A stretch of DNA of 64,000 bases from JABWCQ01 sp964587105 (GTDB taxonomy: Bacteria; Electryoneota; RPQS01), in NCBI GenBank assembly GCA_964587105.1, contig CAZPKG010000007.1, positions 62,001 to 126,000 on the forward strand, written 5' to 3'. How positions within the stretch are numbered: the first letter of the stretch is position 1; the number at the start of each line of letters is the position of its first letter. Below the pieces are notes generated by a model. The model did no database searches. It saw only the letters and a list, made by a program, of their open reading frames with translations, and was not told the DNA's origin. Shown piece by piece: positions 23,786 through 33,311 of the stretch. Both the position numbers and the translations under genes were made by a program.

Positions 23786-24691
23786 ATGATCATCGGTACA
23801 AGAGGCAGCGCACTGGCTCGAACCCAAACGGATTGGGTCTGCAGATTTCTCGAACAGAAGCTTGATGCGCCGGTAAACGTGCAGATCATCTCAACGCAAG
23901 GTGACAGAGTCACAGACCGCCCACTCCGCGAACTTGAAGGCAGCGGCTATTTCACCAAGGAACTTGAAGAGGCGCTTCTCGACCGTCGCGTGGACGTGGC
24001 AGTCCACTCTTATAAAGACATGCCGTCACAATGTCCGGCGGGCTTAGTTTTGGCCGCGGTGTCGGCCCGCGAAGATGCTTCCGACTTGTTGATCATGCGC
24101 CGCGACGCTGCGACAGCCTCTGCCGACGATTTCTGGCTCAAAGATGAAGCCCTGATCGGCACAAGCGCCGTCCGCCGCGAAACTCAAATCAAAGCGATTC
24201 GCCCCGATGTGCGCACGAAAGACCTGCGCGGCAATGTTCCGACAAGGTTGACCAAGCTTCATAACGGCGAATTTGATGCGATCTTGTTGGCAAGCGCGGG
24301 CGTCCGCAGGCTCGGTTTGGATATCGCGGAATTTAATGTCCAGAAATTGAGTCCGTCACTGTTCGTTCCGGCGCCGGGCCAAGGCGCGCTCGCAATTCAG
24401 ATGCGTGCTGGCGATCCGCGCCTTGAATTGGTCAAAGAAGCCATTCACAATGACGAAGCCTTCACAGCCACGCGCATCGAACGCCAGCTTCAAGCACTGT
24501 TTGGTGGCGGCTGCGGTTTGCCACTCGGTGCATATGCATCGTGCAAAGACAAACTATGGACGATGGAAGGATTCTGGTTCCATCCGCAATCCGGCCCAAT
24601 TCGCGCGACCGTGCGCGGTGAAAACCCCGACAAGTTGGCAGAAGAACTTTATCACGAGTTATCTCCAAGTTCATGTCTGACCACGTGCTGA
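23786..24691 (+). CDS. hemC: Hydroxymethylbilane synthase (porphobilinogen deaminase)
   Basis: Polymerises four porphobilinogen units into hydroxymethylbilane, in the cytoplasm. Length 301, as usual. It starts with the family IIGTRGSALA motif, has VHSYKDMP (74-81) and the LRGN motif (147-150). FGGGCGLPLGAY carries Cys243, which should anchor the dipyrromethane cofactor. It is first of the 13-gene run to 37622. The upstream region holds a CRP-type palindrome and PhoB-like repeats. The 3' end overlaps hemD by 19 bases. Confidence 0.97.
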   Translation: MIIGTRGSALARTQTDWVCRFLEQKLDAPVNVQIISTQGDRVTDRPLRELEGSGYFTKELEEALLDRRVDVAVHSYKDMPSQCPAGLVLAAVSAREDASDLLIMRRDAATASADDFWLKDEALIGTSAVRRETQIKAIRPDVRTKDLRGNVPTRLTKLHNGEFDAILLASAGVRRLGLDIAEFNVQKLSPSLFVPAPGQGALAIQMRAGDPRLELVKEAIHNDEAFTATRIERQLQALFGGGCGLPLGAYASCKDKLWTMEGFWFHPQSGPIRATVRGENPDKLAEELYHELSPSSCLTTC

Positions 24692-25416
24692 TATTACGCG
24701 AAGAATCCCTTTGTCGTGATCTGCTTTCGCTGCTTGAAGCGGACGGCTGTGCGTGCACCTGCCTGCCAGTTACGCACACCGAGTATTTACAATCTCAGAA
24801 TCTTCTGATTCAAAAGTACTCTTGGATTGCATTCACGAGCGCCAACGGCGTTCGCGGACTATTTCGCGCTCTTGAATCGTCGGCGCATGTACTTCCTCAT
24901 AACGTTAGACTTGCCGCCGTCGGCAAAGCCACGGCACGAGTGATTCATGAACTCTTTAGCCGCACCGCCGACTTGGTAGCTGATGTTGCCGACGGAGCGA
25001 ACCTCGCACAGTTACTGATTAAATCGTTGCCCGCCGGAACGGATCTCCTCTATCCCTGCCCCGGCGGGCACGACTCTGATTTTGAAAATATCTGCCGCGC
25101 GAATGGATTGAACGTTCAATCCTTGCCGGTCTATCGAACGGTCGCCGAATCACCGGAAGCGGTTCGCAATTCGTTCGAGTCACTCCCGCCGTGTGATGCG
25201 GCGGTATTCTTTGCGCCATCCGCCGTCAAGGCGTTTCACGCGGCGGTTCCAGCGCCGTGGAATTTCAATGCCGTCTCAATCGGCAAAACCACTGAACGCG
25301 CACTCGCGCAAGTTCGTCAAATATTTGTCACAACTGCTGAGAACACGGAGCCGCACGCAATCGCATTAGCGGCACGGGGCGTTCACAGTATGGAATGGGA
25401 GTCACAACATGCTTGA
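24673..25416 (+). CDS. hemD: Uroporphyrinogen-III synthase
   Basis: Cyclises and inverts ring D of hydroxymethylbilane to give uroporphyrinogen III. A 247-residue HemD: two alternating alpha/beta domains, with WIAFTSANGVRGLF in the first half and DAAVFFAPSAVKAF followed by VSIGKTTERAL in the second. These are the typical SxxAVxxF and GxxT signatures of this weakly conserved family. The ATG lies inside the end of hemC, and the stop overlaps hemE by eight bases, so translation is coupled. Position between hemC and hemE supports the call. Confidence 0.93.
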   Translation: MSDHVLILREESLCRDLLSLLEADGCACTCLPVTHTEYLQSQNLLIQKYSWIAFTSANGVRGLFRALESSAHVLPHNVRLAAVGKATARVIHELFSRTADLVADVADGANLAQLLIKSLPAGTDLLYPCPGGHDSDFENICRANGLNVQSLPVYRTVAESPEAVRNSFESLPPCDAAVFFAPSAVKAFHAAVPAPWNFNAVSIGKTTERALAQVRQIFVTTAENTEPHAIALAARGVHSMEWESQHA

Positions 25417-26473
25417 TATCGCAATGGCACCGCGCCAAGCTCTAAGCGCCACTGAAACAAAGAAATTCTTACGCGCCGCAAACGGTGAGACTCTGGATAC
25501 GCCGCCCGTGTGGCTCATGCGTCAAGCGGGCCGTTATCTTCCTGAGTATTTGGCTGTGCGTGCGAACAACGACTTCATCAAAGTTTGCCGCACGCCTGAC
25601 CTTGCCTGTGAAGTGACGATGCAGCCCATCCGCCGCTTTGGTTTCGACGCAGCGATCTTGTTCAGTGATATCTTGATTCCGGCAATTCCATTTGGAGCGG
25701 GTCTGCATTTTGACGCCGGGCACGGCCCCGTGATTGACCGGCCGGTGCGTGAACGCCGAGACGTTGAAGCACTGCAGGATTTTGATCCGCGCACCGAACT
25801 CTCCGACGTGCTGGCTGCCGTAAAGATGATTCGCCACGAACTCGCAGATGACAAAGCGTTGATCGGCTTTGCCGGCGCGCCGTTTACACTTGCGACTTAC
25901 CTGATAGAAGGCGGCAAACCCGATCCGTTCAAGCGCACCAAGCACATGATGTACTCCGATCCGCAGAGCTTCACAATTTTGTTGGACAAGATCGCCGACA
26001 TGACCATTGAGTACATGAAAGCTATGATCGAGTCTGGAGCGGACGCCATTCAACTCTTTGACACTTGGGGCGGCATACTCACGGATAGCGAATATCGCGC
26101 GGTCAACCTTCCCGTTTTACAGCGCATTTTCACTGAATTGCAATCACTCAATGTGCCGCTCACCTATTTTGTGCTCAATGGAATGCATCTCGATTCCTCC
26201 GCTGAAACCGGCGCCAACGTTTACGGACTCGATTGGCGCATGAGTATCGCGCAAGCGCGTCATCGCTTCGGACATGACGTAGCATTGCAAGGCAATCTTG
26301 ATCCGGTGCTGTTGCTGACAAATGAAACTACGATTCGCACCAGCACACGCGAGATATTAGACGCGTCCGGCAATCGCGGCTTCATCTTTAATCTCGGTCA
26401 TGGTATTCTGCCGGATACGCCGATTCATTCGGTGGAAATTCTGTTGGACGAAATTCGGAGGGGTAAGCAATGA
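25409..26473 (+). CDS. hemE: Uroporphyrinogen decarboxylase
   Basis: Removes the four acetate carboxyls of uroporphyrinogen III to give coproporphyrinogen III, without a cofactor. 354 residues, typical. The N-terminal signature PVWLMRQAGRYLPEY spans residues 33-47, with the catalytic-site Arg39. AILFSDILIPA, GFAGAPFTLATYLIEG and FDTWGGIL follow as in the family barrel, and FNLGHGILPDTP near the end. Overlaps hemD at its start and hemN by four bases (ATGA) at its end. Confidence 0.97.
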   Translation: MLDIAMAPRQALSATETKKFLRAANGETLDTPPVWLMRQAGRYLPEYLAVRANNDFIKVCRTPDLACEVTMQPIRRFGFDAAILFSDILIPAIPFGAGLHFDAGHGPVIDRPVRERRDVEALQDFDPRTELSDVLAAVKMIRHELADDKALIGFAGAPFTLATYLIEGGKPDPFKRTKHMMYSDPQSFTILLDKIADMTIEYMKAMIESGADAIQLFDTWGGILTDSEYRAVNLPVLQRIFTELQSLNVPLTYFVLNGMHLDSSAETGANVYGLDWRMSIAQARHRFGHDVALQGNLDPVLLLTNETTIRTSTREILDASGNRGFIFNLGHGILPDTPIHSVEILLDEIRRGKQ

Positions 26474-27864
26474 TCGCCACAGATTGGCAGAATATTCCTG
26501 AAGAGCAGGTTTTTGCGATGGTCGAAGAACTCGACACACGCGGACCTCGCTACACCTCCTACCCGACCGTGCCGGTATGGAAAGCGCCGCTGAATCGTGA
26601 TGCGTTTATCAAAACACTGAATCGTCTGGGCAAAGACGACGAAGCGATTGCAGTCTATTTGCATTTACCGTTTTGCCGCCAACGCTGTCTTTATTGCGGC
26701 TGCAATGCTCACATCACGCACGACGAAGCGCGGATGCATCGCTACATGGATGCGCTCGAAACCGAAGTCAAACGAGTTGCCGCAGAGTTCAAATTTCCTG
26801 TGAAGCACAGCCAACTGCATCTGGGCGGCGGCACTCCTACCTACGTGCCGACGAAACGTTTGGCGGATTTGCTTGATCTCGTGATTGAAAAGATACCCGG
26901 CGCGAAGAGCGCCGACCGTTCGATTGAAGTTGATCCGCGCGTAACAACGGACGAGCATTTGGATTTGCTTGCCGAGCGCGGCTTCACAAGGATTTCCGCC
27001 GGACTACAGGACCTAAACGCCGATGTTCAACACGCGATCCGCCGCGAATATACACTGCTTGAAATCAGTGAGTTCATTGAACGCGCGCGCGCACGCGGCT
27101 TCCAAAGCGTCAATATTGATTTGATCTATGGACTGCCGCTGCAAACTCGGAACTCATGGCGTGAGACAGTACAAGCCGTGGCCTCGCTGCGGCCCGATCG
27201 CCTCGCCTGTTTTGGCTATGCGCATCTGCCGTCACGCATGAAACACCAGCAAGCCATTCACGAAGAAGATTTACCAAGCTCGCGTGATCGTTTGGGAATG
27301 CTCTTCGACGCGCATCGCATTTTTGGAGCGAATGGCTACGTTGGTATCGGCATGGATCATTTTGCCTTGCCGGAAGATGACCTCGCTGTTGCTCAAAATG
27401 AAGGGCGTTTATGGCGAAATTTCATGGGCTACACGACGACGCGAGGGCTTGAGCTTCTGGGATTGGGTTGCTCGGGAATTAGCGAATTTTCGGATCTGTT
27501 CGTGCAAAACATCTCCTCTCCCGAAGTATACGCCGCTGCCCTCGAGCAAGGAACGTTTCCGCTCGAACGGGGCCACGAATTGAACGCCGATGATCGCGTG
27601 ACCAAACAAATTATCAATCACCTGATGTGTAATTTAGAAGTCAATCTGCCGGAACAACCGGACATGATTGGCTCGGAGTTCTCCGCGCGCATGAAGCAGG
27701 CGATGGGTCAAGTCGGCTCCTTTGAACATCTCGGGCTTGTTGAAAAATCCGGCAGCGGCTATCATATCACGCAACTCGGTCAACTTTTCGTACGCAATCT
27801 GGCTATGCCGTTTGATCGCTATTTAGCCGAGCAGAGCAACGTAGTTTTCTCGAAAACCGTTTGA
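26470..27864 (+). CDS. hemN: Oxygen-independent coproporphyrinogen III oxidase (radical SAM)
   Basis: Oxidatively decarboxylates coproporphyrinogen III to protoporphyrinogen IX without oxygen. A 464-residue radical-SAM protein with the HemN cluster motif Cys69-x3-Cys73-x2-Cys76 and the extra Cys78. It has the N-terminal PRYTSYPT segment typical of true HemN rather than HemW, LGGGTPTY and the VNIDLIYGLPLQT block, and a C-terminal HemN domain (HELNADDRVTKQIINHL). It overlaps hemE (ATGA) and is followed after 13 bp by hemH. Points to heme synthesis under anoxic or low-oxygen conditions. Confidence 0.96.
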   Translation: MIATDWQNIPEEQVFAMVEELDTRGPRYTSYPTVPVWKAPLNRDAFIKTLNRLGKDDEAIAVYLHLPFCRQRCLYCGCNAHITHDEARMHRYMDALETEVKRVAAEFKFPVKHSQLHLGGGTPTYVPTKRLADLLDLVIEKIPGAKSADRSIEVDPRVTTDEHLDLLAERGFTRISAGLQDLNADVQHAIRREYTLLEISEFIERARARGFQSVNIDLIYGLPLQTRNSWRETVQAVASLRPDRLACFGYAHLPSRMKHQQAIHEEDLPSSRDRLGMLFDAHRIFGANGYVGIGMDHFALPEDDLAVAQNEGRLWRNFMGYTTTRGLELLGLGCSGISEFSDLFVQNISSPEVYAAALEQGTFPLERGHELNADDRVTKQIINHLMCNLEVNLPEQPDMIGSEFSARMKQAMGQVGSFEHLGLVEKSGSGYHITQLGQLFVRNLAMPFDRYLAEQSNVVFSKTV

Positions 27865-27877
27865 GGAATCCTGAAGC

Positions 27878-28831
27878 ATGTCTGAAGCAATCCTCTTAAT
27901 CAACATGGGCGGCCCCGCGCGCCGCAACGACGTCGAACCGTACCTGCGCGAGATTTTCAGCGATCCTGCGATCATTGACCTGCCCGCGATTATTCGCAAA
28001 CCGCTTGCGAGCTTAATCGCCATGAAGCGCAAAGAAGAAGTCGCGGATCGCTACGAAGCGCTGGGGGGGTATAGTCCACTATTTCATTGGTCCGAAGCGC
28101 TCAGGCAAAACATCATTCACGAACTCGCCATCCGCGGTGAACAGATGGAAGTCGCCTGGGCGTTTCGGTATATGTCGCCGTCGATTGACGATGCGATGAA
28201 AGGGCTTGCACAAAAAGGCGTCACAAAGGTTCATATTCTTCCGCTCTTTCCGCACTATACGCACACGATGACTGGCTCCGTGATGAAAGTTGTCGAGCAA
28301 TGCGCGAAAACACATCGTCTTGATTTTGAGTACTTGGAAGATTGGGGTCAGGAAGAGCATGTGCTTGAATTGTGGGGGAGCTATTTGAAATCTGCGCTTG
28401 CTGAAGCTGGTCCGGGTGCGCGGGTTATGTTCGTCGCGCACGGTATTCCGCAAATTTATGTAAATCGCGGCGACGATTATCCCGACCGTGTACGCGCGTC
28501 AGCAACTAAGCTTGCAAACTACTTGCCCGCGAACACAAAATGGGTTGTCGCCTTCCAAAGCAAAGTCGGACCCGTCGAATGGACGAAGCCCTACATGGAA
28601 GACGCTCTGGCAGAGTGGACTACGACAAGTGATCCAATTGTCATGATGCCGCTCAGCTTTGTCGCTGATTGTTTGGAAACACTCTATGATTTGGACGACG
28701 TCGCGAAAAAACAAGTGGGAGATAGCGGCGTGAAGAGATATGTGCGCGCGCGGGTATTCAATGATGATCCGCGTTTCGCTGCGGCCTTGCTTAATGTGTG
28801 GCAGGAGAAATGTTATGCGCCAAGCTGCTGA
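27878..28831 (+). CDS. hemH: Ferrochelatase
   Basis: Inserts ferrous iron into the porphyrin macrocycle. 317 residues, normal for bacterial HemH. It starts AILLINMGGPARRNDVEPY, has GGYSPLF and the catalytic His188 in VMFVAHGIP, and the acidic active-site region with QSKVGPVEW. The neighbourhood gives no other substrate than protoporphyrin or coproporphyrin. The 3' end overlaps the PPOX gene by 17 bases, so the two are translated together. Confidence 0.96.
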   Translation: MSEAILLINMGGPARRNDVEPYLREIFSDPAIIDLPAIIRKPLASLIAMKRKEEVADRYEALGGYSPLFHWSEALRQNIIHELAIRGEQMEVAWAFRYMSPSIDDAMKGLAQKGVTKVHILPLFPHYTHTMTGSVMKVVEQCAKTHRLDFEYLEDWGQEEHVLELWGSYLKSALAEAGPGARVMFVAHGIPQIYVNRGDDYPDRVRASATKLANYLPANTKWVVAFQSKVGPVEWTKPYMEDALAEWTTTSDPIVMMPLSFVADCLETLYDLDDVAKKQVGDSGVKRYVRARVFNDDPRFAAALLNVWQEKCYAPSC

Positions 28832-30233
28832 TCCCTTGCGTCCGCGTGTCATCGTTGTCGGTGGGGGAGTTGCAGGCCTCGCGACGGCGTATATGATCCG
28901 CTCTCTGGCCAACGAACGCGGCGCGAACCCTGACATCACCATTCTCGAATCCAAAGATGCGACCGGCGGCGCAACACGCACGGATCATATTGACGGATTC
29001 ACCTGCGAATGGGGACCGAACGGGTTTCTCGACAATGAACCCGCAACGTTGGAAATTGTCAAACGGCTTGGTTTGGAAAATCGCTTGGTGAAAGCGTCGT
29101 CGCACGCTTCGAAGCGGTTCATCTATCATCACGGCCAGATGCGCGAAGTTCCGTTGAATCCTCGCGCGTTTTTGTCATCGGATATTCTTCCCGTCGGCGC
29201 AAAATTCCGCATGGCACTGGAGCTTGCGGTTCCCGCCAAACGCAACGGTGAAGACGAAACTGTTTACGAATTCGCGCGCCGCAGACTCGGTGATTCGTTT
29301 GCGCAATATATGATTGATCCGATGGTCTCAGGAATCTTTGCAGGGAATGCCAAAGAGCTGTCACTGCGCGCGGTGTTTCCCAAAATGGTTGAGATGGAAA
29401 CCGAACACGGCGGACTGTTTCGCGCCATGATTGCCAAGAGCCGCGAGGCTAAACGCACCGGAAAAGTCAGCGGCGGCCCAGGCGGAGCGGCGGCGACTCT
29501 CACAACGTTTGTGAATGGTATGGGCGAGTTGACCGGCACCTTGACAAACGAACTTGCCGACAACATAATCACCAACGCCGAAGTAAAGTGCGTGAAATTG
29601 CGCGGTGAAATGTATGAAGTCGTCACGCGCGGCGCAGCATTCTCCGCCGATGCGGTCGTGTTGGCCTGTCCATCTTATGTCGCGGCAGATATTGTTTCCG
29701 AGATTTCATATAACGCCGCCGAATGCTTGCGCGCCATTCCGTTCGCGCCCGTGGACGTGGTGGCGCACGGTCACAAAATCGAGGACGTTGGTCATCCGCT
29801 CGACGGCTTCGGCGTGTTGATTCCGCGCGGTGAAGACTACCGCGCGCTTGGCTCGCTTTGGTGTGACGCCATATTTCCGAATCAGACTCCAAGCGGAATG
29901 CACATGCTGCGAACGATGATCGGCGGTGCGCACGATCCGCAAATAGTGGAGCTATCCGATAACGAAGTTGAACAACTCGCCGCAACTGAACATCGTAAAC
30001 TCTTCAACGTAAAGCGCGATCCGGTATTTAAGAAGTTGATTCGCCATCCCAAAGGAATCGCGCAATACACTCGCGGGCATCTCGAGCGAGTGGCGGAAAT
30101 TGATTTACTCGAACGGCAGTTGCCCGGCCTGATGTTCACAGGCGCATCGTATCGCGGCGTGTCCGTTAACGGCTGCATGAAGGATGCGATTCGCGTGGCC
30201 AATAATCTGCTCAATCAGTGGAGGTTAAACTGA
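28815..30233 (+). CDS. hemG: HemY-type (FAD) protoporphyrinogen oxidase
   Basis: Six-electron oxidation of protoporphyrinogen IX (or coproporphyrinogen III) to the porphyrin. The 472-residue flavoprotein has an N-terminal dinucleotide fold with GGGVAG (16-21), the FAD-contact TGGATRTD, the CEWGPNGFLDNEP motif and a C-terminal GASYRGVSVNGCM FAD motif. These are features of the HemY/PPOX class, not the flavodoxin-like HemG or HemJ. ATG 28815 with AGGAG seven bases upstream is chosen over an earlier in-frame start. HemY enzymes usually use oxygen, in contrast to the neighbouring HemN. Confidence 0.94.
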   Translation: MRQAADPLRPRVIVVGGGVAGLATAYMIRSLANERGANPDITILESKDATGGATRTDHIDGFTCEWGPNGFLDNEPATLEIVKRLGLENRLVKASSHASKRFIYHHGQMREVPLNPRAFLSSDILPVGAKFRMALELAVPAKRNGEDETVYEFARRRLGDSFAQYMIDPMVSGIFAGNAKELSLRAVFPKMVEMETEHGGLFRAMIAKSREAKRTGKVSGGPGGAAATLTTFVNGMGELTGTLTNELADNIITNAEVKCVKLRGEMYEVVTRGAAFSADAVVLACPSYVAADIVSEISYNAAECLRAIPFAPVDVVAHGHKIEDVGHPLDGFGVLIPRGEDYRALGSLWCDAIFPNQTPSGMHMLRTMIGGAHDPQIVELSDNEVEQLAATEHRKLFNVKRDPVFKKLIRHPKGIAQYTRGHLERVAEIDLLERQLPGLMFTGASYRGVSVNGCMKDAIRVANNLLNQWRLN

Positions 30234-30234
30234 T

Positions 30235-31053
30235 ATGTTGACCTACACACTATTCCCGGCCATCATGCTGCTCTTTTTCGGCGGCTTGCTTGCGATCTGG
30301 ATTACGCTCTATCATAAACCTGACGAGTTGCTCGAACGCATCGCCGACCGCCTTGGCTGGACGACGCTTGCACTCTTTGCAGGCTGGCTGACCATTCTCA
30401 CACTCGATCAACGGCAGATACCGATTCTCACCGCAGGACAAATCAGCGTTTTCTTGGGTTTCCTAATCTGGATGGATCAACTGCTTGTTCAGCGCAAGAT
30501 GTCGCAACGAATGCTCGTGGTTCTTCCGTTAGTTACTGTAATCTTACTACTGCTTGCAGGAATTGCCGGAGGATTGCACCACAAAACGGCGCCTGACGAG
30601 TTGCATTCGGCTTGGAGCGCTGTCCACATAGTGCTGTCAATGGCCGGTGTAGCCATGCTCTTCGGCAGCGGAGTGTATGGCGCAGGTTCTATGTTACTGC
30701 GACGTGAATTGATGAGCCGCAAATTTGGCCGCCTCTTCTCCTCGTTGCCCTCAATGGACGAGATGCATAAACTGCGCGCGTTCGCAATCTACTTCGGCTG
30801 GCTGTTAATCACGATCAGTTTTGCTTCGGCCGTGGTTTTTATGTTCCTCGAAAAGTCGGGAACACCGAGCTTCTTCAGTCATCTCCATGAGATGTTCGGA
30901 TTGTGGGGCGCGGCCTCGCTGCTCGCGTTGTCGGAGCGATTTCGTTGGTTGGGCGATCAAAAACAAGCCCGCTTGACCGTTGCGATCTCTGCAGTCATCT
31001 TCCTGCTTACGACTGGCTCCGTATTGCAAATCTTCTTCGGGGGACAATCATGA
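30235..31053 (+). CDS. HemX/CcsA-like membrane protein
   Basis: A 272-residue inner-membrane protein with about eight hydrophobic segments (roughly 5-20, 42-58, 65-80, 92-112, 130-150, 180-205, 222-238 and 250-265). The conserved His residues on segment ends (HSAWSAVHIVLS, HLHEMFGLWG) suggest heme or quinone contacts, as in CcsA-like proteins. Genes of this type (HemX) often precede hemA and modulate GluTR or cytochrome assembly. It starts one base after the hemG stop and overlaps hemA by four bases (ATGA). Confidence 0.8.
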   Translation: MLTYTLFPAIMLLFFGGLLAIWITLYHKPDELLERIADRLGWTTLALFAGWLTILTLDQRQIPILTAGQISVFLGFLIWMDQLLVQRKMSQRMLVVLPLVTVILLLLAGIAGGLHHKTAPDELHSAWSAVHIVLSMAGVAMLFGSGVYGAGSMLLRRELMSRKFGRLFSSLPSMDEMHKLRAFAIYFGWLLITISFASAVVFMFLEKSGTPSFFSHLHEMFGLWGAASLLALSERFRWLGDQKQARLTVAISAVIFLLTTGSVLQIFFGGQS

Positions 31054-32348
31054 AGCTCGAAATGATTGGCCTCAACCATCGCAATGCGACGCTTGGGTTA
31101 CGCGAGCGCGCCGCAATTTCGCCGGACGCGATGCCCGCGTTACTTGAACGGCTCGTGCGCCACCCGAACATCGAAGGCGCCGCAATTCTGTCCACCTGTA
31201 ACCGTGCCGAACTCTACCTGTCGCCGACTTTTCACTTTGAAGAAACGGATTTGCGCGCCCTATACGCGGAAATCTTTGAGCTTCAACCCGAAGACGGCGA
31301 GGTCGCGTATGTTTACCGCGACGCCAACGCCGTCAAGCATCTCTTTCGTGTCGCTTCCGGACTCGATTCGCAGATGCTCGGTGAGATTCAGATTCTTGCG
31401 CAAGTCAAGAATGCTTACAGTACCGCTCTCGAATTGGCTTGCACGAGCGGAATTCTGAACAAACTTTTCACGCAGGCAATCTTTTGCGGCAAGCAAGTGC
31501 GCACACGAACTGCAATCTCGCAGGGCGCAGTCTCCGTTGCCTATGCCGCAATCGAAATTGCCCAACGATTATATCATAAGCTGGGCGAGAAAAATATCCT
31601 GCTTGTCGGTGCGGGCGAAACGACCAAGCTTGCCGCCAAGTATCTCGCCGACGCGGGCGCATGTAACTGGCGCGTGAGCAATCGCACCACCGCGCACGCC
31701 GCCGAACTTGCTGAGCAAATTGGCGGACAAATTACAAACTTTCCTCCCAAAGCCGACGACCTTGCCTGGGCCGACGTTGTTGTCAGCGCCACGTCATCGC
31801 AGACTGCGGTAGTCACGTTGAACGAATGCGGCGCAGGACTCAAGGGCCGTAAGCGCCCGTTACTCTTCCTTGACTTAGCCGTGCCGCGTGATGTCGATCC
31901 TGCGTTTGCTGATCGTGATGACGTCTATTTGTACACGGTTGACGACTTTCAGGAGCTTGTTGCCTCAAACATCAAGTCGCGTCAAAAAGAGGCTGTGCGT
32001 GCCGAAGAATTGGTCGAAAAGGAAGTGAATATTTTCAGCGAGTGGTATCGCGAAAATCGCATCGCTCCGAGCATTCAGCAATTGCAGGTCGCGCTTGAAA
32101 CCATCCGCGCGTCAGAGGTTGAACAGCAGGCGCGTCACTTCCGTCCTGAAGATCGCGAAGAGATCGAAAAATTCTCCCGCTCGATGATGAAGAAAGTCAC
32201 GAGCATGATTATCGCCAACATGCGCCGCGCGGCCGCAGACGGCAACGACCTAACCCTCGCCCGCGCCGTCACCGTAGCCTTTGCCGGAAACGACCAGCAG
32301 GCGATTGACGAGATTTTAGAAAAATTGAATCATGAGCTTTCCCATTGA
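31050..32348 (+). CDS. hemA: Glutamyl-tRNA reductase
   Basis: First committed step of C5-type tetrapyrrole synthesis: NADPH-dependent reduction of glutamyl-tRNA to glutamate-1-semialdehyde. 432 residues. Catalytic Cys50 lies in STCNRAE (48-54), and GLDSQMLGEIQIL is the substrate-binding region. VGAGETTKLAAKYL is the NADPH fold, and the C-terminal dimerisation helices carry EFSRSMMKK-like residues. ATG 31050 forms ATGA with the hemX-like stop, which fixes the start. It overlaps hemB by 17 bases. Shows that ALA is made from glutamate, not from glycine. Confidence 0.97.
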   Translation: MKLEMIGLNHRNATLGLRERAAISPDAMPALLERLVRHPNIEGAAILSTCNRAELYLSPTFHFEETDLRALYAEIFELQPEDGEVAYVYRDANAVKHLFRVASGLDSQMLGEIQILAQVKNAYSTALELACTSGILNKLFTQAIFCGKQVRTRTAISQGAVSVAYAAIEIAQRLYHKLGEKNILLVGAGETTKLAAKYLADAGACNWRVSNRTTAHAAELAEQIGGQITNFPPKADDLAWADVVVSATSSQTAVVTLNECGAGLKGRKRPLLFLDLAVPRDVDPAFADRDDVYLYTVDDFQELVASNIKSRQKEAVRAEELVEKEVNIFSEWYRENRIAPSIQQLQVALETIRASEVEQQARHFRPEDREEIEKFSRSMMKKVTSMIIANMRRAAADGNDLTLARAVTVAFAGNDQQAIDEILEKLNHELSH

Positions 32349-33309
32349 CCGTCCGCGCCGATTGCGCCGCACTGAAAATATGCGCCGTCTCGTGCGCGAA
32401 AACCGACTCGATGCCGCCGACTTCATTCAACCACTGTTTGTAGTGCCGGGCGAGAATATCAAGCAGGAAATTTCGAGTATGCCCGGCCAATTCCATTGGT
32501 CGGTGGATCGCGTGGTTGAAATTGCCGAGCGATGCCACAAAGCGGGAGTTCCCGGTGTAATTCTGTTCGGTATTCCGACTCACAAAGACGACGTCGGCTG
32601 TCAAGCATACGACGATCATGCCGAAGTGCAATCCGCCGTGCGTGCGATCAAGAAGGCTGTGCCCGACCTGCTTGTAATCACCGACGTCTGCCTGTGCGAA
32701 TACACAAGCCACGGACACTGCGGCGCAATCCATGAGAACGAAGTGGACAACGACAAGACTCTGGAACTTCAGGCCAAGACTGCGCTCAGTCATGCGCGCG
32801 CCGGAGCAGATATTGTTGCGCCGTCCGACATGATGGACGGACGCATCGCCGTGATCCGTCAAGCGTTGGACGACGGCAGCTTCGAGAACATTCCGATCCT
32901 TTCATACGCAGTGAAATATGCATCAGCCTACTACGGCCCGTTCCGCATTGCCGTGGAGTCCGCGCCGCAATTTGGAGATCGTCGCGGTTATCAAATGGAT
33001 CCTGCGAATGCCGAAGAAGCATTGCGCGAAGTTGAACTTGATCTTGAAGAGGGCGCCGACATGATCATGGTCAAACCCGGTATCGCCTACTTGGATATTT
33101 TGCATACGGTGAAAACGAAATACAATCGCGTGACCGCCGCCTATCAAGTATCCGGCGAATACGCGATGATTGAAGCGGCGGCGCAGCGCGGCTGGATTGA
33201 CCGCAAGCGAGTGATTCTCGAATCGCTGTTAGCATTCAAACGCGCGGGCGCCGATTTTGTGTTGACCTATCATGCAGCCGAAGCTGCCGAGTGGCTGAAG
33301 GAGAACTAA
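32332..33309 (+). CDS. hemB: Delta-aminolevulinic acid dehydratase (porphobilinogen synthase)
   Basis: Condenses two 5-aminolevulinates to porphobilinogen. 325 residues. Zinc-type site Cys120, Cys122 and Cys130 within DVCLCEYTSHGHCG. Schiff-base lysines are Lys195 (SYAVKYASAYYGPF) and Lys248 (DMIMVKPG). The allosteric magnesium site region is less clear. It overlaps hemA and is followed after two bases by hemL. An aspartate-rich, magnesium-only variant can be ruled out by the three Cys. Confidence 0.97.
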   Translation: MSFPIDRPRRLRRTENMRRLVRENRLDAADFIQPLFVVPGENIKQEISSMPGQFHWSVDRVVEIAERCHKAGVPGVILFGIPTHKDDVGCQAYDDHAEVQSAVRAIKKAVPDLLVITDVCLCEYTSHGHCGAIHENEVDNDKTLELQAKTALSHARAGADIVAPSDMMDGRIAVIRQALDDGSFENIPILSYAVKYASAYYGPFRIAVESAPQFGDRRGYQMDPANAEEALREVELDLEEGADMIMVKPGIAYLDILHTVKTKYNRVTAAYQVSGEYAMIEAAAQRGWIDRKRVILESLLAFKRAGADFVLTYHAAEAAEWLKEN

Positions 33310-33311
33310 CC

